From Kutzneria sp. 744 (GTDB lineage: Bacteria > Actinomycetota > Actinomycetes > Mycobacteriales > Pseudonocardiaceae): a DNA stretch of 64,000 bases. This document shows, in pieces, positions 44,611 through 53,914 of the stretch; position 1 is the first letter of the stretch, and every line of letters begins with the position of its first letter. Position numbers and translations under genes: made by a program. Under the pieces are notes generated by a model. It ran no database searches. It saw only the letters and a list, made by a program, of their open reading frames with translations, and had not been told where the DNA came from. The DNA lies in assembly GCF_000568255.1 (NCBI RefSeq), contig NZ_KK037166.1, positions 4,635,513 through 4,699,512 of the forward strand, in the 5' to 3' direction.

Positions 44611-44631
44611 TTTTAGTCACTTAGACTAAAA
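44611..44631. promoter_or_regulatory. Palindromic operator of the NrtR-like operon
   Basis: TTTTAGTC-N5-GACTAAAA is a perfect 8-base inverted repeat about 55 bases before the VWA gene start. The TAGTC/GACTA core agrees with the general form of NrtR-type operators. The operon's last gene encodes an NrtR-like protein, so autoregulation is likely. Confidence 0.7.
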
Positions 44632-44684
44632 TGAGGGCCGGCGGGACAAAGGACGCCGATCCGACCAGCGGAGGGGAGCGCGAG

Positions 44685-45596
44685 ATGGGGTACGGGCACT
44701 GGGATGACAACGCCTTCCAGGCGGCGAAGACGTTCAGGGCGAGGCGGGGGCTGGACGACTTCGGGTACACGGCGGATATGAGGACGCAGCACTGGTCGAC
44801 GTGGCGGGCGCATCCGGCACTGGATCCGAGGGACACGTTCCGGGAGAGCAGAGACAGCGCGGACCACGCGAACTCGCTGCCGATCGCGGTGCTGTTCGAC
44901 GTGACGGGGTCGATGGGGGTCGTCCCGAGGATCATGCAGGGCAAGCTGGGCCGGCTGCACGGACTGTTGCGCAGCAAGGGATACGCGGACGACCCGCAGG
45001 TGCTGTTCGGCGGCATCGGGGACGCGGACTGCGACCGGGTGCCGCTGCAGATCGGCCAGTTCGAGTCGGACAACCGCATGGACGAGCAGCTGCGGCACAT
45101 CCTCCTGGAAGGAGGGGGCGGCGGGCAGAAGTCGGAAAGCTATGAGCTGGCGGCGTATTACATGGTCCAGCACGTAGCGACGGACGCGTGGGACAAGCGT
45201 GGCAGGAGGGGCTACCTGTTCCTGATCGGGGACGAGCTCAACAAGCCACGGCTGTCGGCGCGGCAGGTCCGCGAGGTGATCGGCGACAACGTGGGTCAGG
45301 ACATCTCGGTGGAGTCGGTGTACCGGGAACTGGCGGCACGGTGGCACGTCTTCTACATCTTGCCCAAGCAGTCGAGCTACTATGGCGATCCGGAGATCGC
45401 GGCGCACTGGACGACGCTGCTCGGCGAGCGGTTCCTGCGGTTGGAGGACCCGGGGGCGGTGTGCGAGCTGATCGCCCTGATGGTCGGTGTCGGGGAGGGG
45501 CGCATCGACGTCGGCGGCGGGCTGGCGGACCTGCGCGACGTCGGCTCGCAAGCCGAGGCCGTGGCGGTCAGCCGCGCGCTGGAGACGCGGGTCTGA
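44685..45596 (+). CDS. VWA-domain protein (first gene of NrtR-like operon)
   Basis: The protein has a von Willebrand A fold: IAVLFDVTGSMGVVPRIM contains the metal-site motif D72-V-T-G-S76, and GIGDADCDRVPLQIGQF and YLFLIGDELNKP follow as later strands. The N-terminus (MGYGHWDDNAFQAAKTFRARRG) is not part of the VWA fold and I do not recognise it. ATG 44685 is chosen because GGAGGGGAG lies seven bases before it. The stop is two bases from the start of the adenylosuccinate synthetase-like gene. VWA proteins often help assemble complexes; a link with the nucleotide enzyme downstream is implied by the operon. Confidence 0.82.
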   Translation: MGYGHWDDNAFQAAKTFRARRGLDDFGYTADMRTQHWSTWRAHPALDPRDTFRESRDSADHANSLPIAVLFDVTGSMGVVPRIMQGKLGRLHGLLRSKGYADDPQVLFGGIGDADCDRVPLQIGQFESDNRMDEQLRHILLEGGGGGQKSESYELAAYYMVQHVATDAWDKRGRRGYLFLIGDELNKPRLSARQVREVIGDNVGQDISVESVYRELAARWHVFYILPKQSSYYGDPEIAAHWTTLLGERFLRLEDPGAVCELIALMVGVGEGRIDVGGGLADLRDVGSQAEAVAVSRALETRV

Positions 45597-45598
45597 CC

Positions 45599-46843
45599 AT
45601 GGGTCTCGGGGATAAGCATGTGATCGTCGTCGATCTCGGGTTCGGCGACGCCGGCAAGGGCGCGACGGTGGACTGGTTGTGCGCCAACGGGTCCGTGAGC
45701 GCGGTGGTGCGGTTCAACGGCGGTGCACAGGCCGCGCACAACGTCGTCGCCGACGGCCGGCACCACCGGTTCGCACAGTTCGGCTCCGGCACCCTGGCCG
45801 GCGTGCCCACGCTGTTGTCGCGGCACATGCTGGTCGAGCCGATGGCGCTGGCCGCCGAATCGGTCGCGCTGGCCGGGCTCGGCGTGCCCGATCCCTTGGG
45901 GCTGCTGAACATCGACGGCGACGCGTTGCTCACCACCCCCATCCACGTGGCGGCGAACCGGGCGCGGGAGGACGCTCGGGGCGCCGCCCGCCACGGCTCG
46001 TGCGGCATGGGCATCGGCGAGACCGCTGCCTACGCGTTGGAGCACGATTCGCCCAGAGTCGCCGACTGCCAAGACATTCCCCGGCTGACCCGCCGCTTGG
46101 ACGCCCTGGCCCGGCACTACGCACCCCTGATCGGCGACCGCGTCGGCACCATCGGTGAACTCGTCTCGCTCTACCGCGAGTTCGCCGCCGCCGTACGGAT
46201 CGTCGGCCCGGACACACTTGCCACCTTTGCGGCCCGTGGCCGCCTGGTCTTCGAAGGGGCGCAAGGGGTTCTGCTCGACGAGTGGCGCGGCCTGCATCCG
46301 CACACCACATGGTCCACAGTGGAACCTCGCCACGCCCGTGCAATGATCACCGCCCTGGGCGAGCGCCCATACGTGCTCGGCGTGACCCGCACCTACATGA
46401 CCCGCCATGGCACCGGCCCTTTCCCCACCGAGGACCCCGCCCTGGCCCTCCCCGAACCGCACAACTCCACCGGCGAGTACCAGGGCGCCTTCCGCGTCGG
46501 CCATTTCGATCCGATCCTGCTGCGCTACGCCATCGAGGCCTGCGGCGGCATCGACGGGCTCTCCGTCACCCACCTCGACCAGCACGCCAACGTGCAGTCC
46601 GCCACCGCCTACCTCACCGACGACGGCGTCATCGACTCCGTGCACTGCGGCCCGTGGCAGGACCTCGCCCATCAGAAACACCTCACCCGCCGGCTCACCT
46701 CGGCTCGTCCCGTCCTGGAGGACCTGCCCACCGACGCCGCCGACGCCATCGCCGCTCGCCTGCGCGTCCCCGTCGCCCTGACCGCCCATGGCCCCGACCG
46801 CGCCGACCGCGTGCGCACGACCTTGGTCGGTGCGGCAGGATAA
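45599..46843 (+). CDS. Divergent adenylosuccinate synthetase-like enzyme
   Basis: PurA joins IMP and aspartate using GTP. This protein keeps the fold's landmarks but in altered form: DLGFGDAGKGATVDWLC at about 12-28 in place of the usual WGDEGKGK, RFNGGAQAAHNVV for the IMP-binding loop (normally GGxNAGHT), GMGIGETAAYALE, and FEGAQGVLLD, TRTYMTRHGTGPFPTE for the nucleotide sites. Residues normally required for catalysis (Asp13, His41 in E. coli) have counterparts in D17 and the H of AAHNVV. It is not the housekeeping copy; a related reaction on another nucleotide is likely. It lies in a VWA/NrtR-like operon. Confidence 0.8.
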   Translation: MGLGDKHVIVVDLGFGDAGKGATVDWLCANGSVSAVVRFNGGAQAAHNVVADGRHHRFAQFGSGTLAGVPTLLSRHMLVEPMALAAESVALAGLGVPDPLGLLNIDGDALLTTPIHVAANRAREDARGAARHGSCGMGIGETAAYALEHDSPRVADCQDIPRLTRRLDALARHYAPLIGDRVGTIGELVSLYREFAAAVRIVGPDTLATFAARGRLVFEGAQGVLLDEWRGLHPHTTWSTVEPRHARAMITALGERPYVLGVTRTYMTRHGTGPFPTEDPALALPEPHNSTGEYQGAFRVGHFDPILLRYAIEACGGIDGLSVTHLDQHANVQSATAYLTDDGVIDSVHCGPWQDLAHQKHLTRRLTSARPVLEDLPTDAADAIAARLRVPVALTAHGPDRADRVRTTLVGAAG

Positions 46844-46849
46844 TCCGCT

Positions 46850-47503
46850 GTGTCGCACCAGATCCCTGTTCCCGACCAGTCAGCCGTTTCCGTCGACGTG
46901 CTGGCCCTGCGGTTCTGGCCCGACGACGAGACCATCCACCTGGGCATCGCCCCGCGCGCCGCCGCCCCGTTCGTCGGCCGCCTCGCCCTGCCCGGCGTCC
47001 TGCTGGCCCGCGGCGCCCGCCTCGCCGACGACGCCCGCCGCGCCGTCACCACCAAGCTCGGCGTCCCTTCCGACGCCGTCCGCGCCGTCGGTCAGCTCAT
47101 CACCTTCGACGAGCCCCACCGCGATCCCCGCGGTCCCACCCTGTCGATCGCCATGTGGGCCGTCATCTCCCCCACCGACTGCTCCGCCGACTGGGCGCCG
47201 CTCGACGCCGTCCCCCCTTTGGCCTTCGACCACGACCGCATCATCACCCACTGCCGTCCCCTGCTGGCCGCCAAGCTCTGGTCCGACCTCACCTTCACCC
47301 AGGCCCTGCTCGGCGATTCCTTCTCCGCCACCCGCGCCGTCACCGCCACCGCCGCCCTCCGCGGCGCCCGCCCCAACGCCGCCAACCTCAACCGCCTCAT
47401 GGCCGGCATCCCCACCCTCCACCGCACCCCCCACCAGGCCCGCCACCACTCCACCGGCCGCCCCGCCACCATCTGGACCTTCACCCCCACCGAAGAGCCC
47501 TGA
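46850..47503 (+). CDS. NrtR-like Nudix-domain transcriptional regulator
   Basis: NrtR proteins join a Nudix domain that binds ADP-ribose to a winged helix that binds DNA. The N-terminal part here has Nudix strands ([50 protein letters not shown]). It lacks a full Nudix box GX5EX7REUXEEXGU: Glu residues of the helix are absent, as in the regulators that no longer hydrolyse. The C-terminus (FSATRAVTATAALRGARPNAANLNRLMAG..., STGRPATIWTF) fits the NrtR winged helix. GTG 46850 follows the synthetase stop by six bases. It probably represses its own operon through the palindrome at 44611-44631. Confidence 0.72.
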   Translation: MSHQIPVPDQSAVSVDVLALRFWPDDETIHLGIAPRAAAPFVGRLALPGVLLARGARLADDARRAVTTKLGVPSDAVRAVGQLITFDEPHRDPRGPTLSIAMWAVISPTDCSADWAPLDAVPPLAFDHDRIITHCRPLLAAKLWSDLTFTQALLGDSFSATRAVTATAALRGARPNAANLNRLMAGIPTLHRTPHQARHHSTGRPATIWTFTPTEEP

Positions 47504-47549
47504 CCGCGCGAGAGCGAACGTTTCGGCAACGGCCAGATCCAAGGCCGAT

Positions 47550-47661
47550 GGCACAACCGAGCGCGATGCGAAGCGAACCCCAGCTCCACAGGCAACGGCG
47601 CAGCCGAGCGCGATACGAAGCGAGCCCCAGCTCCACGGGCGACGGCGCAGCCGAGCCCGAA
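47550..47661. repeat. 47-base tandem repeat, two and a third copies
   Basis: Units lie at 47550-47596 and 47597-47643, with a third broken off at 47644-47661. Each reads GGCRCARCCGAGCGCGATRC followed by GAAGCGARCCCCAGCTCCAC. The stretch then runs into G-rich sequence (to about 47720). The 349 bases between the NrtR-like gene and the tmRNA terminator otherwise hold no gene that I can support. Confidence 0.7.
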
Positions 47662-47853
47662 GGGGGGTGCAGGGGGGCGAAGCCCGCCCTGCCCGGGGGT
47701 GTGGGGGCTGGACGGGGTCAGGGATTATGAATCAGCATTTACGGTTACGCCAATCTTCGCCTAGTGTTCGGCACATAAAGCGGCCTAAATCCGCACTTCA
47801 GTGGAGCAGGGTACCCACGCATGGCGAAGCCAATGAAGCACCCGGAACGCGAA

Positions 47854-47884
47854 ACGGCCCGCGCCCTCCGCGGGCACGGGCCGT
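47854..47884 (-). terminator. Terminator of the tmRNA gene
   Basis: ACGGCCCG at 47854-47861 pairs with CGGGCCGT at 47877-47884, with a further GC-rich helix inside. It lies nine bases beyond the tmRNA 3' end on the minus strand. Confidence 0.72.
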
Positions 47885-47892
47885 CCATCGAG

Positions 47893-48263
47893 TGGAGGTG
47901 CCGGGAATCGAACCCGGGTCCTCTGTCGCCTTACCAGGGCTTCTCCGTGTGCAGTCCGCTGTGTCTCTGCTCGGCCCCACCGTTCACGCGGACGAGACGG
48001 TGTGACGGGCCCAGTCGCTGTGGATGTCCCGCAGTCCCCCGCGACCGGGTTCTGCGGTTTAGCCTCCTAGCTGATGCCGGCTACCGGGTCGGAGGCGATC
48101 CCGGGCCGACAGACACTCTCAGGCTGCTCAGGCAGCGAGGGAGTAGTCAGCGCGACTGTTAGTCTTGGCGCTTATTGGTTTGCGGCGACGCTTGAGGTGG
48201 TCTCTCGCCTGCACCTACACGCTTCCCCTGACTTGACGCACAAAGTCGAAACCGTTCACCCCC
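47893..48263 (-). ncRNA. ssrA: Transfer-messenger RNA (tmRNA)
   Basis: tmRNA rescues stalled ribosomes with SmpB and tags the unfinished protein. The 5' end GGGGGTGAACGGTTTCGACTT pairs with the 3' acceptor CACCTCC, and the T-arm GGGTTCGATTCCC is intact. The tag frame at 48169-48128 reads AKTNSRADYSLAA then stop, with the LAA end recognised by ClpP-type proteases. CCA is not encoded. Length is about 371 bases. It lies 2.2 kb downstream of smpB on the same strand. Confidence 0.95.
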
Positions 48264-48321
48264 TGGTCGTGGGTCTGACACCTCTGAGCATAACGCGTCC
48301 GGGCTCCGGGTTCATCCCGGT

Positions 48322-49176
48322 TCACGCGAGGGCGGAGCCGCCGGCGATGAGGGTGACGGAGATCGCGGCGAGGGCGAGGCCGAAGCGCTGGACGCGGCCG
48401 GTGCGTTCCTTGAGGACGAGGCGGGCCATGAGCACGGTGGCGGCGGGGTAGAGCGAGGTCAGGACGCTGACGACGGCGAGAAGGCCGGTGCGCAGGGCGA
48501 GCAGGAACGCGGTGTTGCAGACGGCGTCGAGCAGCCCGGCGGTGACGGACAGGGCGATGACCTGGCGTTGCGGGATGCGGAACTGCCCGGCGACGAGGGC
48601 CGCGGCGAGCACGAGGGCGGTGGCGGTGCCGCGGGAGACGACCAGGGGCCACAGGCCGCCGTCGTCGGGGAGCTGGTCGAGCAGCACGAAGTAGACGGCG
48701 AAGGCGGCGCCGGAGCCGATGGTGAGCCAGCCGACGCGGGCGGTGAACCGGACGGGCCCGGCTTCGTCGACGGCGGTGCGTTCTTCACGGCTGACGAGCA
48801 CGACGGCGATGACGGCCATGACGGCGCCGCCGATGGCAATGCCGCCGAGCTGCTCGCCGGTGACGAGCCCGAACACCATGGGCAGGCCGGCGACCAGCAG
48901 GGCGGTGAGCGGGGAGACGACGTTCATGGGCCCGGTGGCCAGCGCGCTGTAGAACCAGATGATGGCCAGGCCGTTGGCGGCGCCGCCGATCATGGCGATG
49001 ACCAGGTCGAAGCCGCCGATGTGACCGCCGGCGAGCGGGGCGACGAGCAGCAACCCGGCCAGGCCGACGGGATAGGTCAGCAGCACGACACGCAGCACGT
49101 GGGTTCGACGGGACGCCAGCCCGCCGACGAAGTCGCTCAGCCCGTATCCCAGCGCCGCCACCAGCGCAAACACCAT
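48322..49176 (-). CDS. EamA/DMT-family transporter
   Basis: Ten hydrophobic helices in two EamA repeats make a drug/metabolite-type carrier: MVFALVAALGYGLSDFVGGLASRR starts the first, WLTIGSGAAFAVYFVLLDQL the second, and both repeats end with a YPAATVLMARLVLKERTGRVQRFGLALAAI-type helix pair. ATG 49176 is preferred because GGGA lies upstream and the first helix starts directly; upstream in-frame starts to 49263 add unlikely polar sequence. It separates ssrA from the rest of the smpB locus. Substrate is unknown. Confidence 0.85.
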   Translation of the reverse strand: MVFALVAALGYGLSDFVGGLASRRTHVLRVVLLTYPVGLAGLLLVAPLAGGHIGGFDLVIAMIGGAANGLAIIWFYSALATGPMNVVSPLTALLVAGLPMVFGLVTGEQLGGIAIGGAVMAVIAVVLVSREERTAVDEAGPVRFTARVGWLTIGSGAAFAVYFVLLDQLPDDGGLWPLVVSRGTATALVLAAALVAGQFRIPQRQVIALSVTAGLLDAVCNTAFLLALRTGLLAVVSVLTSLYPAATVLMARLVLKERTGRVQRFGLALAAISVTLIAGGSALA

Positions 49177-49394
49177 CGATCCCACGGCCACATCATCCAA
49201 CAACCGCGATATTTGCGGAATCCTCGCCCACATGCCGAACGGATCACACTCTAGATACTCCATTCGAGTGAATCTCGACGGCAGGCGTCAGAGTTGGGCC
49301 CCGAACGTGTCCATCACAGTGTGGTCGTCCACTCCCGCATCGACGGCCCGCCGGAGGCCCCCGTTCACCCCCAGGTTCACGGACGGGGGCTTCT

Positions 49395-50276
49395 TCACGC
49401 CTGAAGGCCCAGCAGCCGGGCCGGCGTGTCGTGCAGCACCCGGCGCAGGAAGTCGTCGCCCAGCCCCCACGAGGAGATGGCCCGCAGCTGCGTCGCGTAG
49501 TCGTACGGGATGTTGGGGAAGTCGGTGCCCAGCACCACCCGGTCGCCGAGGTCGGCCAGCCGCGCCGACCAGTCCGCCGGCACGGGCGACATGCGCTCCG
49601 AGAACGGCGTCCCCACCATGGTGGTGTCCAGAAAAACGGTTTCATACGACGCCGCCAGCCGCAGCGCCTCGTCGAACTCCGGCATGCCGGCGTGGGCCAG
49701 CACGGCCACCAGCCGCGGGTGCCGACGCAGCACCTGCTCGAACAGGTTCAGTCCGGTGTACTCCCCCGGCACCGGCCCGTGTCCACAGTGGATGACCACC
49801 GGCACCCCGGCCTCGGCCAGCAGCCCCCATGCCGGCTCCAGCAACGGATCCCTCGGGTCGTACGCCCCGACCTGAACGTGCGCCTTCACGCACCGCGCGC
49901 CGGCCGCCACCGCCTCACCCAGATATGAGGCAACCCCAGGCTCCGGGTACAGCGTCGCCGTCGGCACCGCCCCGGACGTGCGGGACCCGAAGTCCATCGC
50001 CCACGACGTCAGCCACGCCCCCATGCCCGGCTTGTGCGGGTACACCAGCGGCGCGAACCCGGTCACGCCGAACGACACCAGCCGAGCCAGCCGCTCCGCC
50101 TCCGGCAGTCGATAGTGGACCGGCCACTCCACGCCATAGTGGACGACGGCGTCGTCGAAGTACGCCCATACCTTGTCCATCATCCGCGTGGGCAGGAAGT
50201 GCACGTGCAGATCGACGATGCCGGGCAGCCCCAGCGACCGCACCCACCCGGCGATCTCGGAGTCATCAGCCGGCAC
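49395..50276 (-). CDS. Amidohydrolase_2-family metal hydrolase
   Basis: The protein has the TIM-barrel signals of the amidohydrolase_2 family: metal ligands in VDLHVHFLP, then VVIHCGHGPVPGEY, LVAVLAHAGMPEFDEAL and VVLGTDFPNIPYDYATQL, in that order. Members include decarboxylases and lactonases. GTG 50276 has GGAGAGG seven bases upstream. Length (293) is normal. It is transcribed in the same direction as smpB, nearly 200 bases further on, so it may form a separate unit. Substrate cannot be told. Confidence 0.87.
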   Translation of the reverse strand: MPADDSEIAGWVRSLGLPGIVDLHVHFLPTRMMDKVWAYFDDAVVHYGVEWPVHYRLPEAERLARLVSFGVTGFAPLVYPHKPGMGAWLTSWAMDFGSRTSGAVPTATLYPEPGVASYLGEAVAAGARCVKAHVQVGAYDPRDPLLEPAWGLLAEAGVPVVIHCGHGPVPGEYTGLNLFEQVLRRHPRLVAVLAHAGMPEFDEALRLAASYETVFLDTTMVGTPFSERMSPVPADWSARLADLGDRVVLGTDFPNIPYDYATQLRAISSWGLGDDFLRRVLHDTPARLLGLQA

Positions 50277-50468
50277 TCAGACCTCTCCCCTCCGGCCCCG
50301 AGAGCCCGCTCGGCCCCGCCGGTGCTTCGCACGGTTGCCGGATTTCGCCCGCCGCCACCCAACGCGCCCACCCACCCGAGCCGACGCGGCGGGCTAAATC
50401 CGGCAAGGGCGAGGCACCGGTCACGAGGGGCCGAGCCGCGCTGCCGGAGGCGGCGCCAACAAGCACAG

Positions 50469-50948
50469 CTAATCCCTACGGCCCTTCAGCCAGCGGCCCA
50501 TGGCGCGGCTGGTCTCGCGCTCCGCGTCCTTCTTGGCCAAGGTCTGCCGCTTGTCCCAGGACTTCTTGCCCTTGGCCAGCGCCAGCTCGACCTTGACCTT
50601 GCCGTCCTTGAAGTACATGGACAGCGGCACCAGGCTCAGGCCGCTCTCCTTGGTCTTGCCGATGAGCTTGAGGATCTCGGCCTTGTGCAGCAACAGTTTC
50701 CGGTTGCGGCGCGGCTCGTGGTTGGTCCACGTGCCCATCTCGTACTCGGTGATGTGCAACCCGCGCAGCCAGACCTCTCCGTCGTCGACGGTGGCGAAGG
50801 CGTCCACAAGGGACGCCCGGCCGGCCCGCAGGCTCTTCACCTCGGTGCCCATGAGGACGACACCGCACTCGTAGGTGTCCACGATGGCGTAGTCGTGGCG
50901 CGCCTTGCGGTTGGTCGCGATGGCCTTGCGGCCCTGTTCCTTGGGCAT
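50469..50948 (-). CDS. smpB: SsrA-binding protein SmpB
   Basis: SmpB binds tmRNA and places it in the stalled ribosome. The 159-residue protein shows the family blocks [61 protein letters not shown] and the basic C-terminal tail [20 protein letters not shown] that enters the mRNA channel. ATG 50948 is the natural start. It lies downstream of ftsX in a prfB-ftsE-ftsX-smpB order, with the ssrA gene 2.2 kb further on. Confidence 0.97.
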   Translation of the reverse strand: MPKEQGRKAIATNRKARHDYAIVDTYECGVVLMGTEVKSLRAGRASLVDAFATVDDGEVWLRGLHITEYEMGTWTNHEPRRNRKLLLHKAEILKLIGKTKESGLSLVPLSMYFKDGKVKVELALAKGKKSWDKRQTLAKKDAERETSRAMGRWLKGRRD

Positions 50949-50981
50949 GATTCGATTTTACGTCCGCGCGCCAGCCGGTTA

Positions 50982-51884
50982 CTACAGCCGCACGTACAGG
51001 CGCAGGGTCACGTAGCCGGTGATGGCCGAGATGACCGCGGACACGCCGACCAGGATCGGCGAGATGGCCACCACGTCCAGCAGGTCCAGCCGCGGCAGCA
51101 CGCCGGACGCGATGGGCCCGGACAGGGCGGCGTCGAGGAAGAACTCCTTGAGCACGGCGAGGCCGATGATGCCGAGCACGGAGCCGATGATGCCGGCGAC
51201 CACGGCCTCGATGAGGAACGGCAGCTGGGTGTACCAGCGGGTCGCGCCGACCAGGCGCATGATGCCGACCTCGACCCTTCGGGTGAACGCCGACACCTGG
51301 ATCGTGTTGGATATCAGCAGCACCGCCGCCGCGGCCTGGATGAGGGCGACGACGAACACCGCGTACCGGATGCTGTCCAGGATGCCGAAGAAGCGCTGCA
51401 GGAACACGCCCTGGTCGTCGACGGTCTTCACGCCCGGCTTGCCGGCGAAGGCCTTGACCAGCACGTCGGCCCGGCTCGGATCGGTCAGCTTGATCTGCAG
51501 CGTCGCCGGCAGCGACTCCGGCCGGGTCAGCCGCAGCAGCTCCGGCTCGGCCTGGAACAGCTGCTGGAACCGCTGGAAGCTCTGGTCGCGGTTCTGGAAG
51601 GTGACGGTCTCCACGTTGCTCGAGCCCTGGAGCTCGCGCTGGAGGTTGGCGCAGATCGACGAGGAGCAGCTCTTGTCGTTGGCGCTGATGTCGTCGGTGA
51701 GGCTCACCATGACCTGCACCTTGTCGGAGTAGATCAGCTGCATCTTGTCGATCATGCGGACGATGAGCAGACCACCGCCGAGCAGGCCGAGCGAGATCGC
51801 CGTGGTCAGGATCATCGCGATGGTCATCGTGATGTTCCGGCGCAGCCCGGTGATCACTTCGCTGAAGACGAAACTGGCACGCAT
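50982..51884 (-). CDS. ftsX: Cell division protein FtsX
   Basis: FtsX is the membrane part of the FtsEX complex, which turns on cell wall hydrolases at division. The 300-residue protein has one N-terminal helix (ITMTIAMILTTAISLGLLGGGLLIV), an extracellular domain with a Cys pair (DKSCSSSICANLQREL) and three C-terminal helices (AVFVVALIQAAAAVLLISNTIQVS, FLIEAVVAGIIGSVLGIIGLAVL, VVAISPILVGVSAVISAITGYVTLRLYV). It follows ftsE by 64 bases and is followed by smpB. Confidence 0.96.
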   Translation of the reverse strand: MRASFVFSEVITGLRRNITMTIAMILTTAISLGLLGGGLLIVRMIDKMQLIYSDKVQVMVSLTDDISANDKSCSSSICANLQRELQGSSNVETVTFQNRDQSFQRFQQLFQAEPELLRLTRPESLPATLQIKLTDPSRADVLVKAFAGKPGVKTVDDQGVFLQRFFGILDSIRYAVFVVALIQAAAAVLLISNTIQVSAFTRRVEVGIMRLVGATRWYTQLPFLIEAVVAGIIGSVLGIIGLAVLKEFFLDAALSGPIASGVLPRLDLLDVVAISPILVGVSAVISAITGYVTLRLYVRL

Positions 51885-51948
51885 CGGGGTTGACGTTCCT
51901 TGGCTCGGGGATTCATCAGCGACCGCGGGGGACGGGCGCCTGCGGTCG

Positions 51949-52638
51949 CTAGCGGCCGACTCCGTAGACGCCCCTGGCGTCGTCGCGGATGACCTTGCCG
52001 TGGTCGAGCTCCACCACGCGGCGCCGCATGGAGTCGACGATCGAGTGGTCGTGGGTGGCCATCAGGACCGTGGTGCCGGTGCGGTTGATCCGCTCCAGCA
52101 GCAGCATGATGTCCTGGCTGGTGTCGGGGTCGAGGTTTCCGGTCGGCTCGTCGGCGATGAGCACCAGCGGCCGGTTGACGAAGGCACGGGCGATCGCCAC
52201 CCGCTGCTGCTCGCCGCCGGACAGCTCCGTGGGCATGCGGTCGGCCTTGCCGTCCAGGCCGACCAGCTGGAGGACCTCGGGCACGACCTTCTGGATGGTG
52301 TGCCGAGGCTTGCCGATCACCTCCAGCGCGAAGGCGACGTTCTCGGCCACCGTCTTGGTCGGCAGCAGCCGGAAGTCCTGGAAGACGCAGCCGATGGACT
52401 GGCGCAGCCGTGGCACCCGCCGTCGTGCCATCTTGGCCACGTCGAAGTTGGACACGTAGACGCGCCCCTTGCTCGGCACCTCTTCGCGCAACAGCAGCCG
52501 CAGGAAGGTGGACTTCCCGGAGCCGGACGGGCCGATGAGGAACACGAACTCGCCCTTGCCCATCTCGACACTCACGTTGTCGAGGGCGGGCCGGGTCGAG
52601 GTCTTGTAGACCTTGGTGACGTGTTCTAGCCGGATCAC
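51949..52638 (-). CDS. ftsE: Cell division ATP-binding protein FtsE
   Basis: FtsE is the ATPase of FtsEX. It starts [24 protein letters not shown], has Walker [10 protein letters not shown]-loop [20 protein letters not shown], signature [15 protein letters not shown], Walker [17 protein letters not shown] and the switch His in [12 protein letters not shown]. Length 229 is standard. It sits between prfB and ftsX, the conserved actinobacterial order. Confidence 0.97.
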   Translation of the reverse strand: MIRLEHVTKVYKTSTRPALDNVSVEMGKGEFVFLIGPSGSGKSTFLRLLLREEVPSKGRVYVSNFDVAKMARRRVPRLRQSIGCVFQDFRLLPTKTVAENVAFALEVIGKPRHTIQKVVPEVLQLVGLDGKADRMPTELSGGEQQRVAIARAFVNRPLVLIADEPTGNLDPDTSQDIMLLLERINRTGTTVLMATHDHSIVDSMRRRVVELDHGKVIRDDARGVYGVGR

Positions 52639-52737
52639 GGTCGGCGAGCTTACCCGCGACCGTTACCGGCCTGACATCTAGCCCCGTCCGGGTGAGATTT
52701 CGACAGCCTCAGCTCACACGGATTTCATGACATCCGG

Positions 52738-53841
52738 TCACTGCCCGGAGCTGCGACGCCACCGGATACCGGCCTCGAGGAAGCCGTCGATGTCCCCGTC
52801 GAGCACGGCCGTGGGGTTGCCGACCTCGAACTCGGTCCGCAGGTCCTTGACCATCTGGTACGGGTGCAGCACGTACGAGCGCATCTGGTTTCCCCAGCTG
52901 GAGCCGCCGTCGCCCTTGAGCGCGTTGATCTTGGCCTGCTCCTCCTGGCGGCGCCGCTCCAGCAGCTTGGCCTGGAGCACGGCCATCGCGGACGCCTTGT
53001 TCTGCAGCTGCGAGCGCTCGTTCTGGCAGGACACCACGATGCCGGTCGGGATGTGGGTCAGCCGGACCGCGGAGTCGGTCGTGTTGACGCCCTGGCCGCC
53101 AGGGCCGGACGAGCGGTACACGTCGACCCGCAGCTCCTTCTCGTCGATGTCGATGTGGTCGGTCTGCTCCACCACGGGGACCACCTCGACGCCGGCGAAC
53201 GAGGTCTGGCGGCGGCCCTGGTTGTCGAACGGCGAGATGCGCACCAGCCGGTGCGTGCCCTGCTCGACCGAGAGCGTGCCGTAGGCGTACGGGGCCTTCA
53301 CCTGGAAGGTCGCCGACTTGATGCCGGCCTCTTCCGCGTAGGAGGTGTCGTAGACCTCGGTCGTGTAGCCGTGGCGCTCGGCCCAGCGCAGGTACATGCG
53401 CATGAGCATCTCGGCGAAGTCGGCCGCGTCCACGCCGCCGGCCTCGGAGCGCACGGTGACCAGCGCCTGGCGCTCGTCGTACTCGCCGGACAGCAGGGTG
53501 CGGACCTCGAGCTGGGCGATCTCCTCGCGCAGCTTGGACCGGTCGGCGTCGGCCTCGGCCACGCTGTCCGCGTCGTCGGCGTCCTCGGCCAGCTCGTAGA
53601 GCACGGCCACGTCGTCCAGGCGGGACCGGACGTTGGTCACGCGGCGCAGTTCGCCCTGCTTGTGGGAGAGCTGGCTGGTGACCTGCTGGGCGGTCTCGAC
53701 GTCGTCCCACAGGTCCGGACGGGCCGCATCAGCCTCCAGGCGCTCGATGTCCGCGCGCAGCTTGTCGAGGTCCATGACGGCCTCGACGCTCGCCAGGGTC
53801 GCGGACAGGTCCTTGAGGTCGGCTTCTACGTCCGGGTTCAC
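52738..53841 (-). CDS. prfB: Peptide chain release factor 2
   Basis: RF2 ends translation at UGA and UAA. The GGQ motif lies in [24 protein letters not shown] and the domain order (helical first domain, then the [21 protein letters not shown] block) is normal. There is no programmed frameshift at the front, as in other actinobacteria. GTG 53841 ([13 protein letters not shown]) is preferred; an upstream in-frame start at 53892 would add 17 residues without family similarity. It is the first gene of the prfB-ftsE-ftsX-smpB block. Confidence 0.96.
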   Translation of the reverse strand: MNPDVEADLKDLSATLASVEAVMDLDKLRADIERLEADAARPDLWDDVETAQQVTSQLSHKQGELRRVTNVRSRLDDVAVLYELAEDADDADSVAEADADRSKLREEIAQLEVRTLLSGEYDERQALVTVRSEAGGVDAADFAEMLMRMYLRWAERHGYTTEVYDTSYAEEAGIKSATFQVKAPYAYGTLSVEQGTHRLVRISPFDNQGRRQTSFAGVEVVPVVEQTDHIDIDEKELRVDVYRSSGPGGQGVNTTDSAVRLTHIPTGIVVSCQNERSQLQNKASAMAVLQAKLLERRRQEEQAKINALKGDGGSSWGNQMRSYVLHPYQMVKDLRTEFEVGNPTAVLDGDIDGFLEAGIRWRRSSGQ

Positions 53842-53914
53842 AACAAACAAGATTACGTCAGAGCGAGGTATCACCGCCGAGGCGGTGGCCATCGGCGGTG
53901 AAACTCGTCCCCAT

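Noticed and set aside
47504-47730. Open frames continuing past the NrtR-like gene
   Set aside because: They run through the tandem repeat and G-rich sequence in all frames and have no family similarity.
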